Shown here one piece after another: positions 11,976 to 24,670 of a DNA stretch of 64,000 nt. The stretch is from NCBI RefSeq assembly GCF_014805685.1, contig NC_060911.1, forward strand, positions 12,398,712-12,462,711. The letters are read 5' to 3'. Both the position numbers and the translations under genes were made by a program. A model generated the notes under the pieces. The model was not told the origin of the DNA. It ran no database searches and worked only from the letters and a program-made list of their open reading frames with translations. Source of the stretch: Silurus meridionalis. Lineage: Eukaryota > Chordata > Actinopteri > Siluriformes > Siluridae. Position 1 is the stretch's first letter. Each line of letters begins with the position of its first letter.

Positions 11976-13060
11976 GTAAAAGTTTTTACTCTGGTAAACG
12001 TTAAAGTGCTGACTACACTGTATTACTCAAGTTAAAGTAAAGAATTTTGGGCTCTGACTTGTACTTAAGTAAAAAATAGTCAGTACTACTACCTGTTTTA
12101 GTGTCACGTCGCAAACTGGACCTCACATCATATTCATATATTGATATAAAAGAATTTCACATTGTTATCTAATGAATGTATGGGGTCTGAACATCCACCA
12201 TATAGAACACAACCAGAGAAAAGATAACGATGATCAGGAATGTGATCAGAAACCCCATACTTCTTGTTGCCTTCTGCCTGCTCATTGCTAGCTTCGGAAA
12301 CTAGCCTACCTCTGTGGTGTGTGAGAGACAGGAAATGATACACCAGTGGTAGATTGAAAAAGCCGCACAATGACAGGAAATTGGTTGATGAGCCGAAAAC
12401 GGGGTGAAATGAGAAAAAATATTGATCATGTCACCAAATAGATTCAAACTGAAGTTTTGAAAATGTACAGATAAAAAAATGTTACGAGTGAAATGTCTTG
12501 AGAAAGTTTTGATCCTCTCGGAGATAATATGATTTGCTCTGCCATTCTGATGCTGTTTGTAGAGAACGGTTTGCAGAACCCTTCTGGTTCTCTGGTGTTA
12601 ACAGTGTACAGTGTATTCATTTAGAAATACAGTGAGACTGAAGCAGTTTAGCATTTGTATGTAGTAGCGGGAGAGATATCGTTTATTTAAAGGTGGTATG
12701 ATACATTATCAATAGAACTGATTGTTACTAATTGGCCAGGCTGATATAAGTGATTGTTTTAATGATAAATGTGAGTGATTACAATTCACCATTATTAGTT
12801 ACACAAGGCATCAGAGGTGATAGTGGAATATAGCAGAAAGTGCATACACTCTATTTCAGCATGTTCAACATGTGTGAATTTGCCGATTCATTTACAGTAA
12901 TGAGATTTCAATCATTTGAGGTCAATGAACTTGAGGTCAAAGCATTTTGAGTTCTTCTTTTATAGTGGCATCATGTTTGGACCCCTTAATTCCAGTGAAG
13001 AGCAATCCTAATGCTACATCATGCAAAGACATTATAAGCAATTGTTTGCTTTCAAATGTG
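11976..13060. other. No recognised feature
   Basis: AT-rich sequence with no convincing open frame or known repeat seen. Confidence 0.3.
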
Positions 13061-13064
13061 TGTT

Positions 13065-13200
13065 TTGGGAATGCCCAAAGGATTAAAGATGGCTAAGGGC
13101 CTCACTCAAGGTCCCAAGAGCTTGGCAATACAAGGTCTTGAACACCCAACCTGCCAATCAGTAACCAGAGCATTAAACACTGAGCTACCAGCTCCCCATG
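13065..13200 (-). mobile_element. SINE-like fish repeat fragment
   Basis: The pattern cctcactcaaggtcccaaga, ggtcttgaacacccaacctg, aaacactgagctacc is the reverse of the tRNA-related repeat also seen at 1164 and 16895. Confidence 0.5.
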
Positions 13201-13879
13201 GGTATGCAGTTCAGGTGTCCACAAATTTTGTTAGACAAATACAGTATGTAGGCTGTAAATTATACCCTAAATTATAACGCACTCAAACCCTGACCTCTTT
13301 AGATATGCATTTTACATGGCACTATAAAAATACTCTTTTCTTTCTTTTTTTTTTTCCGACTTGACAGCACTTGACAAATCTATTGAAAGAACCATTTAGT
13401 CTTTCATGAATTATATTGACATTCGCGTATTATTCAGTACAATTCCCGGGTGATGCGACGTGCATGTAAATACTGGCCTTTGTCGCAGAAAATGCTTCAG
13501 TTTTCAAATGATTAAGCAATTACCGCTGAATAACGTTCATTTCGCAGGTGGAGGCTCGTCAGCGGCTGAGTGAGATCAGATCTACTGTATTAAATAATAG
13601 GACTTGAGATAGAGAGGAAGAAAGGGGCGAAATTTCAAGGAGAGTGGAATAGAGGTGCAAACAAAATGACGACGCAAGTGGTAGTAAGTAATCGGCCTTC
13701 GTAATTGCGACCCCAATTTGCCAACTATATGATGTGCACAAACAGTGCCCTCCGAGGCTTTTTTTTTTTTAGCTTTCTGTGCATTTTAAGCCCAAACCGT
13801 GGGTCCTAAAGTGTTTAAAAATGCCTTTATGCATTTTCTTTATTCCATATACGAGTTCCAGGAGGTATTAGTGTCATTT

Positions 13880-14095
13880 AAATGTCGACAAGGTGCCGGG
13901 CATCTCGCCCACTATGAGTTCCTGACCTCAACAATGCTCTCGTGGCTGAATCGACAACATCCCACAGAAACACTCCAGAATTCAGTGGAAAGCTTTCCCA
14001 AAAATAAAGGTTATAATACCAACAAAATGGACTAAATCTGGCTCATGTGTTGAGTGTGATGGTCTGGTGTGTACATGCTTTTGGCCATCTAGAGT
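13880..14095 (+). mobile_element. Tc1-like transposon 3' relic
   Basis: It matches the style of 1590-1915: cctgacctcaacaatgctct, cgtggctgaat, ccagaattcagtggaaagct and the terminal gtgtgatggtctggtgtgta / catgcttttggccatctag. No intact frame. Confidence 0.6.
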
Positions 14096-14409
14096 ATCAT
14101 TTCCTTGATGGACAACTAAAAGAGTAACAATCAAGGTTGTCTTTTGACTTTTGTTTACTGTGATGCAATAAATTAGTATTGAAATCAAATACAAGACCGC
14201 TTTAGTACAATTTACCACCATAATTGATTAAAAAAAAAAAGAGAGAGAAGAACATGCATGTAAATGAATGAACCCCAGAAGTTTTAGGAGCATTGTTGGA
14301 TCAGGTGGTATTAGAAGTACAAATAGACCCTTTGGACACTTTTAATTCTATTATGAGGTGACCTAGATTAATTGAGTTTGCTAATCATTGGAAGAACATT
14401 CAAAAGGAA

Positions 14410-14910
14410 TTTTTTGCCGTTTTCCACGCTCGCCCGGTATTTAAAGACACCTAAGACATTTGGCCAGATTATCTCATCGGCTTCCCAAGTCCCTGAATGT
14501 ACTCTTGCCACCTTGTCTGTTCTGGGTCCTGTTCCTACTCCTGATTCAGATCCTGTTTCTTTTCTGGATCCTGTTCCTGACCCTGACCCTGACCCCAGCT
14601 CTGCTCTGTTTCTGCACTGATTTGGACTTGGGCTTGTTTTTTTGGTTTGTGTTTTTGCTTTGCCCTTTTGTTGCTCTATAGGTCGGTTTTCAGAATTTTT
14701 TATTTTCAGAATGATTTCTGATTTTTGGTTCTGGCTGCCTGCTTTTAGAATACGGACTGTTTTTTTTGGACTGTGTTTTTGCTCTTGCCCATATTTTGTA
14801 CTTTTGTTACTTTGCTCACTCCCCTTCTTAAAGACTTCTTTCACAATTACTCTTCTTGCATTCTGCACTTGGGTCCTCCCTTTCACTCACCACCATTTCC
14901 GACACAGTTG
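14410..14910 (+). mobile_element. Possible solo LTR or LTR fragment
   Basis: A promoter-like ccggtatttaaagacacct is followed by CT- and T-rich sequence with cctgaccctgaccctgaccc and an end tgcacttgggtcctcccttt ... ttccgacaca, typical of fish LTR R/U5 regions. No second LTR or coding region is present in the window. The 172-codon reverse frame here is compositionally biased and not supported. Confidence 0.35.
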
Positions 14911-14934
14911 TATATATATATATATATATATATA
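14911..14934. repeat. Short (TA)n tract
   Basis: Twelve TA units following the LTR-like piece. Confidence 0.9.
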
Positions 14935-16890
14935 GTAGTTGATTTACCGTATAATAACATCTGTCCCTCATGTATAATTGCTTAAACACATAAGACCTTA
15001 CAAGAGAGTATAACGTTATGGTTGTGGTAGCAATCAAAAAAGTCATAGAGGAGGTGCAGATGATCAAGCCAGTTTTTCAAGAGCCACCCTCTTGAATTTA
15101 AGTCTCCATGGTGCCCAGGAGTTTGGGGGACAGTTGCCTGTTTGTTCCTTTATTGATAGGTGGCAAACATTTTCAACAGATGCAGGCACTTCAGTTTTAA
15201 TAACCAACATCGACTCGCCTGTCAATAAGCAAGAAGAAGGAGTAGGAGGACTTTTTATTTATTTATTTCGGCAGCACATTCAAATGTCATTTCATATTCA
15301 CAAAGACAGTATAATACACATTTTAGGCATGACCCCAATAGTGTAGGTCTTGTATTGTAAAATAAAGAAAAAATGATTAAGATGGTGACAGCACAGCAAA
15401 TCCTACTGCATAAGGATCCATCACATGCTATCAGTTCAATTAATCCCTTTAAGCCTATTTATAAAAACTGGCAGGAAGAAGCTTTATGGGGATTATTGTG
15501 CCAGTGATACGGGCATATGGGCATGCTTACTGTATGTTGCTCCAGTTTTAAGAAGAACCATTTTTTTTTTTTGGAACACACACACAAAAAACAATTAAAC
15601 CTGAATTAGGAAGTCTTATTTGGGTATGAGTATGGACACAGACATAATCTGTGTCCGAATTAAACAGAGTCGAAACTAATATCCTAGCAATTACAAAGTA
15701 ACAATAAAGCACATGAGCTCTTGATGCACCTAGAATATGCATCTAGAAGAAGAACTTACCGGAAATGTCATTAAATCCAGCTACAAATTGTTGAAACCTC
15801 AAGAAAGTGCATCACAGTGCAAACTTAAATTTCTTGAGAAAATTGTTGGCCCTGCTGGGAAATCCTGATAAAAATGGTGGGTAGATAAAGTCGTCTATTA
15901 TCTGGATTGCAAGAAATTATGGATCGGATGCAAGCTCATTAGAAAAGAAAGGAACATTGCCTTGGCACCATTCTGCACGAGTAGCCAAATTATGGAATGG
16001 TCAAAATGATTGGTAATAATCAAGTGGGGAAGAGAAACCGGAAGCTGCATTATTCACCGACACCTGTGATTACAGTGCGTTATTAGAGTGCATGCCGTGT
16101 CTCTGGAATATACTCAGAAATTTTGGAGGATAATAAGAGGAAAAGCTAGATTAGGGTAGGATTTAGAGTAGCTGTGTAATTGTACAATCAGTATTAAGGT
16201 GGAAGCTGATGAATTTGTATCATACCAGACAAAAGGGTAAGAAAGTACAAGCTAGTGAAATGTGATAGTAGCTGCCGTGTCTGAGATAAAGATTAATGAA
16301 GATTGCAGAATATGTATGCACCATAAGGTAGAAAGGTAAGAATGTCACATGCCCTATGACTTAAAGTCCTAATCATTACAATAAAGGCCAGTCCTTTTCA
16401 TGCAACTTGGATTATACAGCACACAAGCAAGGTAATAACAGAAGGTGAGCAATATCTGCATGGAAATGGAGATGTCCATTGGGGTTATATACAGATTGTG
16501 CAGGTCAAGCTAAAGACAAACTGAGCTTTGTCAACTACGCAACATCCAAATTTTTACCAGAAAAACAGCCCCCACTGTGACACCCCCACCTACATGTGAA
16601 CCTACAGGGAATCACTGAATAGCAATAAACCCACAGTTGACATCTAGAGAGGAAATAAGATTGTGTTGTTCTCCACCATGATGAAGGTGTTTGGGCTGTG
16701 ATACTAACAAAGTTAGCTGGGATAAATCTGAACTTTGACCCAGAACCTTCTAGCATTCCTGAGAAAACCGTAGCATTACGCCATCTTTGCAAACTACTGC
16801 TTTACATTAAGCCTGATTTGGGATTAGCTGATTGTTGTATAATACCTGAACTTGAGTAGTTGAGCTCGACTATTCTTATCCATATGCATC
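14935..16890. other. No recognised feature
   Basis: About 2 kb without an open frame above 90 codons or a repeat I can name. Possibly contains very old transposon sequence around 15760-16560, where paired phrases recall Tc1 relics, but nothing firm. Confidence 0.3.
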
Positions 16891-16894
16891 TATT

Positions 16895-17075
16895 CATCCC
16901 CTTATCCAGAGTGACTTACATTTATATCGTTCATACAACTGAGCAGCTCTGGGATTAAAGGCCTGGTTTAGGGGCCCAGGAGTGGTAGCTTGGTGTGGCT
17001 GGGCTTTGAACTTATGACCTTCGGATCCAAAGTCCAATTACTTAACCACTAAGCTACCAACCACCTACTCCACAT
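16895..17075 (-). mobile_element. SINE-like fish repeat fragment
   Basis: cttatccagagtgacttaca, tgagcagctctgggattaaa, aggggcccaggagtggtagc and tgaacttatgaccttc mark the reverse of the tRNA-related repeat seen at 58800. Confidence 0.65.
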
Positions 17076-17204
17076 CTATCTACCTACACACAACAGTAAC
17101 CTAGGAGTTTCATTTAACAATGACAAATGTGTATGGATGAGGGTCAAAGGGGTAGTTAGAGAAATATGAAAGTACTAGTTACATATTATCTCCAGCAAAA
17201 GTAT

Positions 17205-18225
17205 AAAATCATAATCAAATCAAATTTTATTTGTCACATACACATACAGAGTACGACGTGCAGTGAAATGCTTTTTACGACGGTCCGGCATTCAAGCATA
17301 AAGAAAAAATAAACCAAGAATAAAAAAGAAGGTAGATAAATAAAAAGTATAACCTTTTTAAAATATCAAATTTCTGAAGATATATGTGAAAATATGTGTA
17401 TATACATGGATGCGTATGACAGTAAAAATTTATATTGATTAACATGATTGTCCTTAAAGTGTCTGTGTGCAGTATGGTGTGGTATAAAGTGCACTTTAGT
17501 CCAGAGTTAAAGTGACAGTCTAGAGATTAAAGTGTCATAGTGCAAAAAAGTTCTGCAGGAAATGGAGAGATAGGTCAGTACTAGATCCTGGGTGTTTCCT
17601 GGTTTAAACTCCGAATGGCCTGCGAGAAGAAGCTCCTCCTCATTTCCTCTGTGTTTGCTTTCAAGGAGCGGAAGCGCCTCCCTGAACGCAACAGAGAAAA
17701 GAGTCCATTGTTGGAATGGCTGAGGTCCTTCACAATCTTCCTGGCTCTGGTCCGGCACCCTGTGCTGTAGATGTCCTGCAGGTTAGGAAGCTCGGTGTGG
17801 ATGGTACATTCAGCTGACGGCACCACCCTCTGGAGGGCTCACCTGTCCTGCATGGTGCTGTTCCCGAACCAGGAAGTGATGCTTCTCGTCAGGAACCTAT
17901 CAAAGGTGCCGGTGTAGAAAGTCTTTAGCACCTGAGAGGGAAGTTTAAAGTCCCTTAAGCGTCTTAGATGGTACAGACGCTGCCAGGCTTCTTCACCTGG
18001 GTGTTGATGTGACAGGACTAAGACAGGTCATGTGTGATGTGAACACCTAGGTACCGGAAACTGTCCCTTCGCTCCACTGGGGTTCCGTTGATGTTTAGCG
18101 GATGGTATGACCGATCCTACTTCGTGCTAAAGTCCACTATCAACTCCTTAGTCTTGCTTACGTTTAGGAGAAGGTTGCTCTCCTGGCACCATCTCTCCAG
18201 GTTTTTAATCTCCTGTCGGTAGGCC
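17205..18225 (-). mobile_element. L2/Rex1-type LINE, 3' part with reverse transcriptase C-terminus
   Basis: The reverse strand encodes, in pieces, NLLLNVSKTKELIVDFS, PLNINGTPVERRDSFRYLGV, LPNLQDIYSTGCRTRARKIV and NNGLFSLLRSGRRFRSLKAN, the typical tail of a fish non-LTR reverse transcriptase, followed by a 3' region at 17205-17580. Stops and frameshifts are frequent. The 5' side ends at a (CT)n/(TA)n tract, and the catalytic FADD region is not present. Confidence 0.8.
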
Positions 18226-18232
18226 GTCTCTC

Positions 18233-18326
<94 letters not shown>
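18226..18326. repeat. (CT)n and (AT)n compound microsatellite
   Basis: CT units at about 18226-18264 pass into AT units to 18326. Confidence 0.95.
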
Positions 18327-18329
<3 letters not shown>

Positions 18330-18870
18330 TGGAACCCGGTTATGTCGATGTCCTAGGGGGTCGCCAAAAAGCATCAAGGTAACCGATAATCGAGATAAAC
18401 GAAAATCAAAATGGCGGCAATATATTAACGTGCTTGAAATTTCTTTATGTACATGATGTGCGTTAATAAATGAGAATGTGCATGCACGTGTTTTTGGAGG
18501 GTTTTTTACACAACAGCGTTGCTACGATTTGTTTGATGAAGGCATGCTATAAAAATGTACATACGTTTGTTAACAACAAAAGGCATAAGTGCACCTACTA
18601 ACAGCAGAGATTTACCAGTATACAATACAAACCACCGTCCATTCTCCATACAAACCTTTATTATATTCTCCAACATTATAAACACACAGATCGCTCAAAA
18701 AAAAAAAACAGCGGCTGCACAGTGCCGTCTCACATTTAGTCCACATGTGGAAAAAAAAAGAAAAATAAACAGTAACTAAGTTTCTGAAAACTTATGACCA
18801 TCAGGCTGAAGTAATCCGCACAAACACACAAAGCAAAGTGTCCGAAAAAACTTACGTCCGCGATGCCGAG

Positions 18871-18904
<34 letters not shown>

Positions 18905-19461
18905 CCGGAAAAAAACCCCGGAAGATCCAAAACCGAACCCGAAACCAAAACGAGGGACAGAAAAGTCTCAAACGTAACGGCTGAAGGGGCGTGGCAGGTG
19001 CTTTCGGCCGCTTTCTCTGAAGCTCCGGCTTCAACTCTTACCGAGAGCCGTGCTCCTTACCCTGCTCGCTCGCGCTCGGTGGGAGCGACGGCCGGTAAGG
19101 AGTCGGCCGGAGCGCCGCCCTGTTCATCGCATAACATTTAACAAAAAATGCATATGTGCACTTACTAACAGCAGAGATTCACCAGTATACAATACAAACA
19201 CCTGTAGTATCTGTAAGGTTTGATTTTTCCGCCACTTTCGCGAAGTTCTTCTGCGGCTGCACAGTGCTGATCGACATAACTGACGTTAAAATTTCTAATT
19301 TTTCCCCCCTTGTGCTCGAGATATCAGGGTTCCGCGACATAAAAAAAGTCGACATAACCGATAAAAAATGCTTAGAAAAGCGAGAATTTGGCGGTTCCAC
19401 TTCAAAAACGTCGACTTAATAGGGTTGTCGAGATAACCGAGGGCGAGATAACCGGGTTCCA

Positions 19462-19464
<3 letters not shown>
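18327..19464. mobile_element. TIR DNA transposon (CAGTGGAACCCGGTTAT ends)
   Basis: The left end cagtggaacccggttatgtc is inverted at the right end (gataaccgggttccactg), with TA on both sides, though both flanks are TA microsatellites. The TIR pattern resembles pogo/Tigger elements. No transposase is present. The interior holds a CpG-rich stretch (about 18900-19110), a (GA)n tract at 18868-18901, and a pair of direct repeats described in the findings. Confidence 0.7.
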
Positions 19465-19529
<65 letters not shown>

Positions 19530-19560
19530 ACTGTATGTGTGTGTGTGTGTTTATATATAG
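19465..19560. repeat. (TA)n and (GT)n compound microsatellite
   Basis: TA to about 19494, then GT units with short interruptions to about 19551. Confidence 0.95.
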
Positions 19561-21038
19561 CAAAAGAGAGAAACTTCATGTAGTTCCTTTTGTAGTGCAA
19601 AAAAAAAAAATGATTAAATAAAACCAGATATTTTTACCTATTCTGTCTGCAGGAAGATGCAGTTCTACCTCCGCCATGTAGATCTGTATTCTATGTGACT
19701 CTCAGGACACGCCTCGGCCTCTGTAGTGTTGTGATACGGCATATTCACGTAGCAACAGTTTAGCGAGAAGAAACCGATCTACATATAAAATATTGGTCAC
19801 AAATTATAGGTCTCTCAAAGTGTAATGCATCTTCTAATAATTACATATACATAAATAAATTAATTGACTATACATTGGTTTGATATATATATACGCATAT
19901 ACATATAGTACAGATATGAGTGAGAAAAAGGAATATAAGATTAGATTAGCAATAAAATCGAATGAATTTTCCATGCCGCATTCTTACAGTGAAACAGACT
20001 CATATTTCTGTCATGGTGGACATGACTGAATTATAAATAAGCTTCTTATGATTTGACACTTCTAATGAAATAGATTTGCACATTTTTTCCCCTCCAGAAA
20101 TTTTCGCCTCGTAAGTATTCTCCTGCATTCCCTCCTCATAGCTGACTTTTATCTTTCTCAACAGATGACATTTCGTGAGTATCTCCTTTGCTGTTTTTGC
20201 AGCTTTTATTCTGTGCAGGCTTCAAATCTTTAATGCTGCAGTGATGACACTATCTCGCATTCATCACTTCCTGGCAGCTCGAAAGTCTCTCGGCAGACCG
20301 TCGGAGGAATCCGTTTTTAATTTCTCTCTCCGCTTGCCGTGCTAATGCTCACAGTGCAAATGTTATGTTAGATCGTATAAAGTCCGAGGCTTCGTGTTTT
20401 TATTTTAATCTCGAATGTGTATGAGATCTTCACAGTGTAACCGCAGCCTTTCACAGGGTTAATATCAGGATACTCAGATGATGGTTGCAAAATATTGATT
20501 TTGTGTTCCGCAACGATTTCTGTGTTGATTTGGATTTATGTTTGGATTTATGTCTTTGTACCCCAAGCTGCAAAACAGCCCTAAAACATCAATAATCCAC
20601 CAGCATCGCTTACAGTGTAGTTAGAAGATCTTCCTTTTATGAATCCCACTGTTAGCATGCCATTGCTGGATTAATAATTAGATGGAAATGTAAAAATCTG
20701 GCCTCATATGATCGTACAGCAAAACATGGCATTGTCTTTGTTTAATCAGTTCGCTTCATGTTCCTGGCAACAGTTATCATTTATAAAAGATTTTGCCGTA
20801 GCACAATTTCACAGACTTTTATATGACATGAAAGAAGTTGCTAGTAATATGATTAGCCCAAACAGAATTCATTCAGCTCAGAAAAAAAAGAGGAGAATGA
20901 AGTGGGCTTAAGATGAAGATCCCACCATAAACGAGCTGATGTTGTTTTGGCTTTCTTCTCTGAGCAAATGATGTGGTTTTTGAATTAGATGCTTGAGCTG
21001 GACCAAGAGATGAACCAATTTCAGTTTGTTGAAGCTCG

Positions 21039-21040
<2 letters not shown>
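19561..21040. other. Intron-like sequence without a recognised feature
   Basis: No open frame with a motif and no repeat I can name. Confidence 0.35.

Positions 21041-21091
<51 letters not shown>
21041..21091. repeat. (TG)n microsatellite
   Basis: About 25 TG units. It creates the cysteine/valine runs in overlapping open frames, which are artefacts. Confidence 0.95.
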
Positions 21092-21917
21092 AAGCTGCTG
21101 TAATGTCGAAAGGCTCTGTGAGCAAATGTTGTCACCCGGAAATCAATCCCAGTGCATTCGGATTCCAATTTATCTCTCATTGAAGGTGTTTGATGAACTG
21201 GAACTGGATCTTTGTGAGTGGTCTGGATCGGATTGATGATTTTTTGACAGGTTCTTGGATTTGTCCATACGTCAAAAAAGAGACTTTCGGGATTTGTTAA
21301 CCAAGACACCAAATCTATAAATTCAAACCTTCTCAGGGGCAGACTGGTTCCACAAGAGGATTAGGTCATACATTTAGAAGCCATTTATAAAAAGGGAAGT
21401 TTATAAGTAAATAAAGCATATAAGCTAATATGTACTATGTGTGATTTCTAAAGTGGGGCAATGTAATTATGTTCTAATTACAAAATTGTTTCTAATTCAA
21501 TTTAAGAAAAAATAAATATATATATATATATTTGTCTGAAGTACCCAATAATGTATACTGTATATGAAAGTTTGGGTAAGGTCAATATAGACATCCGATC
21601 AGCTCAGACCTGCTTGTTTATTGTTCTCTAATTTCTCATGTTCATAAGGTGTTTTAGCTTTCAGATTCAGATTCAGCCTCAGATTTTTTTTTTGCTTGTT
21701 TTTATAAAAAAGTTCAGGAGTTTAGTTCTTTCTGAAATGCTCAAACCAGTAAACTTCGAGTCACTGGAACCACATTGGCCACTTCATAACACACAATTTT
21801 CTTCATTCTGATGTTTGATGTGAGCATTAGGCTGATTCGATAACCACATGAATATGCTGTTGTACAGATAATAAAGTGGAGGATGAGTGTATATACACAG
21901 TCTTGGGAATAATAAAG
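21092..21917. other. No recognised feature
   Basis: AT-rich sequence with a short (TA)n at 21516-21530; no gene or repeat family seen. Confidence 0.35.
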
Positions 21918-21938
21918 TTTAATCCTCTCACAATTCAG

Positions 21939-22157
21939 GTCCCCTGGTGGTCTAGTGGTTAGGATGCGGCGCTCTCACCGCTGCGGCCCGGGTTTGATCC
22001 CCGGTCAGGGAACCAACCCCAGCCACTCTTGCCGGTCCCAAACCCGGATAAGTGAGGAGGGTTGCGTTAGGAAGGGCATCCAGCGTAAAAACGTGCCAAA
22101 TCAAACATGCGGATGATCCGCTGTGGCGACCCCTAATGGGAGAAGCCAAAATAAAGT
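21939..22157 (+). mobile_element. SINE with tRNA-Glu head and RTE-like tail
   Basis: Same structure as the copy at 2088. The tRNA-Glu-like head starts at cccctggtggtctagtggtt, the tail ends gacccctaatgggagaagcc. A target duplication of about 20 bases (ttaatcctctcacaattcag) lies at 21919-21938 and 22159-22178, so the insertion is fairly young. Confidence 0.9.
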
Positions 22158-22319
22158 TTTAATCCTCTCACAATTCAGAAAAAGAAATACACTCCACAAG
22201 TCAGATGATATATTATAACATGAAGTGAATGTAAAACATTTTCCAAATGACTTTATCTCTTACATTCTCTGGGATTGATTTTACCCCGCATTTCTTTAGA
22301 ATATGGCTTTATTTCATTG

Positions 22320-22620
22320 ATGTTTGAGGACATTTTTTTACGATCTCACCACAGTATATTAATGTTCTCAATGGTTAAGGTGTAGCCATTTCAACGACTT
22401 CATATTTAAGCTGCTCTTATGTTGATTTGCTGGAGTGCATGGGATGATTGTCCTTTTGCATGACTTGATTTTTTGCCCAGTTCATGCTGCTGGACAGATG
22501 GACTCCCATTGTCTCAAGGACTGGAAGCATATGAATGAAAAGCAGAACATATTTCAATTCAATACAAAAACCCTAGAAACACTAATGAATGAATGTGTAA
22601 TGTTTATAATTGGATGATTA
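22320..22620 (-). mobile_element. Very degraded Tc1/mariner-like relic
   Basis: ttgattttttgcccagttca and tgctgctggacagatggact recall the middle of fish Tc1/mariner genes read in reverse. No frame remains. Confidence 0.3.
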
Positions 22621-23006
22621 GTTTTAGTAAGCTGTTATCGTCCCTGTGGGGTCTCTACTGTCATGTTAGTTCAGATACTATCATGGGCCAAAAGAACACT
22701 TGCAAGAATTTGTAGATCACATGCTGATATCTGCTGGGCACCAGTAGAGACCAACAGGATGCCACTCAGTATCTGGATGTTTTTACAGCCGAGTCCTTGG
22801 TTTGATGATAATGTGTTAATGAAGTAGAGCATGAAATGGACAATTATTTGGTAATGGATTTAATGCTTAACTGCTGATACTTTGTAATGGAATGTGTAGT
22901 GGAAACCATTAGAGTGTCCGATCTTAAAATAAGATTGGTCATCGCAAATCAAATTCTATTAGACTCTACACACTACTATTTCTGCTCACTTCACTCTTTC
23001 CTTTAG

Positions 23007-23672
23007 GATGCCACTGTGAGGTGGAAATACCGTATTTTCCGGACTATAAGCCGCTACTTTTTTCCCACGTTTTGAACCCTGCGGCTTAAACAACGAAGCG
23101 GCTAATTTATAGGTTTTTCCCGGTTTCACAAACTTCAAGCCAAAAAACTGAGCCCCATAACATTAGACCAATGAAATTGCCGAACGGGTTCAGGTGCACC
23201 AATGAAACTCTTTATATTAAATCAGATGCGCTCCCACTGAATCGGGCCGCACCACATCATAAATATGGATGAGGTTCTTCTGACTGTCACTCGGACTGTC
23301 TACAGGAAATGTGAATCATTCGTAACAACCGGGCATGAAAAAACACACTTCACCTGTGTTCCGAGCTGCACGGCATCGGGAGAAAAGTTTCACCGATGGT
23401 GATTTTTAAACGCACGACGATGCCAGAAGATAAACTCCCGAGATAAATAGTTGTGAGAGGAAGGAGGAAGACAGTGAACAATGACTTTCTTGGTCGGCTA
23501 CTGTTTAGATACAAGCCGTGTAACAGACACTGTCTTTCATTAAAGCCTGTGTAAAGTTCATTAGTTTCAGTGGGTGCGTTTAATAGTCTGGAAATTACGG
23601 TAGATGAGTGTGGACCCAGGCCTTGCCAGCACGCTGGAACATGCAGGGACTAGTGCGTTTTGGTTCAGCATG
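23007..23672 (+). pseudogene. eys: EGF-like exon split by a DNA transposon
   Basis: The acceptor CCTTTAG ends at 23006 after a pyrimidine-rich tract. The exon starts in phase 1, matching the donor at 9905, and reads GCHCEVEI up to 23029. A 571-bp transposon fills 23030-23600. Coding sequence resumes at 23603 as DECGPRPCQHAGTCRD. Counting one copy of the duplicated TA, the two halves join in frame as a calcium-binding-type EGF linker and C1 to C3. An in-frame TAG follows at 23651-23653, then CVLVQH and a possible donor TG|GTAATT at 23673. Read-through into the transposon also meets a stop within about 60 bases. So this exon is broken by both an insertion and a nonsense change. Confidence 0.6.
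23030..23600 (-). mobile_element. Non-autonomous TA-target DNA transposon inserted in an EGF exon
   Basis: The termini are inverted: CCGTATTTTCCGGACTATAA on the left and, read from the right, CCGTAATTTCCAGACTATT. Both are flanked by TA (23028-23029 and 23601-23602). No transposase frame is present. It shares long internal stretches with the copy at 3766-4590 in reverse orientation, including the part around the words for cggcttaaacaacgaagcgg. TA duplication and the TIR type suggest the Tc1/mariner/pogo superfamily, which would need a full-length relative to confirm. Confidence 0.75.
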
Positions 23673-23673
23673 G

Positions 23674-24170
23674 TAATTGTGGTAGTTGTGCCACTTGGAT
23701 TGACTAGTAGCTTTCAAAATGTCACAACCCGTATTTACATGTCAGTATTGTCAGAAAATTCAGAAAGTTTACCCTTAGTGTTTTTTTTTTTTTTTTACAT
23801 CTGCTGCTCTAATGCAGTCACTTGGCTGGCTTTCAAACAACATGCCTGAGAGATTAATGACAGCATTTTTGCCCAGCTGTCTTCACTCTTAGACTCCAGT
23901 CGAACTGAAAAAAAAACATACATGTATGAATGACTCACAAGATATACGTTTCGGAGTTGTTGAAAATGATGTATGATATTAGAGGATAATATAAATAATG
24001 ATTTCTTTGTTTCACCTGCCGCTGCTACTGCTTCTGCTGCTGAAAAAAATGATAAATAAAAAAATATTCAATATGTTTAGGACATATATATCAAAGCTGT
24101 TAAAATGAACACATAAATGCAAATTAATTTTAACTGCACTAATTTCATTTCTGACCATTTTTATTAAGAT

Positions 24171-24173
<3 letters not shown>
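23674..24173. other. No recognised feature
   Basis: Intron sequence after the split EGF exon, with a T-run at 23781-23796. No repeat family named. Confidence 0.35.

Positions 24174-24228
<55 letters not shown>
24174..24228. repeat. (TA)n microsatellite
   Basis: About 27 TA units. Confidence 0.95.
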
Positions 24229-24231
<3 letters not shown>

Positions 24232-24670
24232 TATCTTCAACGCAACACATTTATTTACGACATCCTTTCATTGCTCAGATATAAATTTGCTCCACAGAAA
24301 CTTTTTTTACTCAATAAACATTTGTTTTACTGATGTAGCAAGTTTCAAATCAAGCACCAAAATATGCCATGATGCACGCATCCGACAATTAAAACCGTCC
24401 GTGTGGAAACATAACGTCTCTAGGTTACGACCGTAACCCTAGTTCCCCGAGGGAACGAGACGCTGCGTCGAAACGCTATGGGAACGCCCCTGCGTGACCG
24501 CGCTCTGAACCACCTGTGTAATCTGACCAATAGGCGTTTGGAACGTGACGTCATCAGCGGGCGATGTCGCGTAAACAGGAAGCTACAAATGGCTGCGAGA
24601 TGGACCAGACGCTAGCTCCTGCGAGAGAAGGTAAGCGCCGCAGGGATGCAGGAAGTGTGGCACGGAGACT

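Noticed and set aside
14368..14886. 172-codon minus-strand open frame
   Set aside because: Low-complexity S/G/K/Q-rich reading of CT- and T-rich LTR-like sequence, without a motif.
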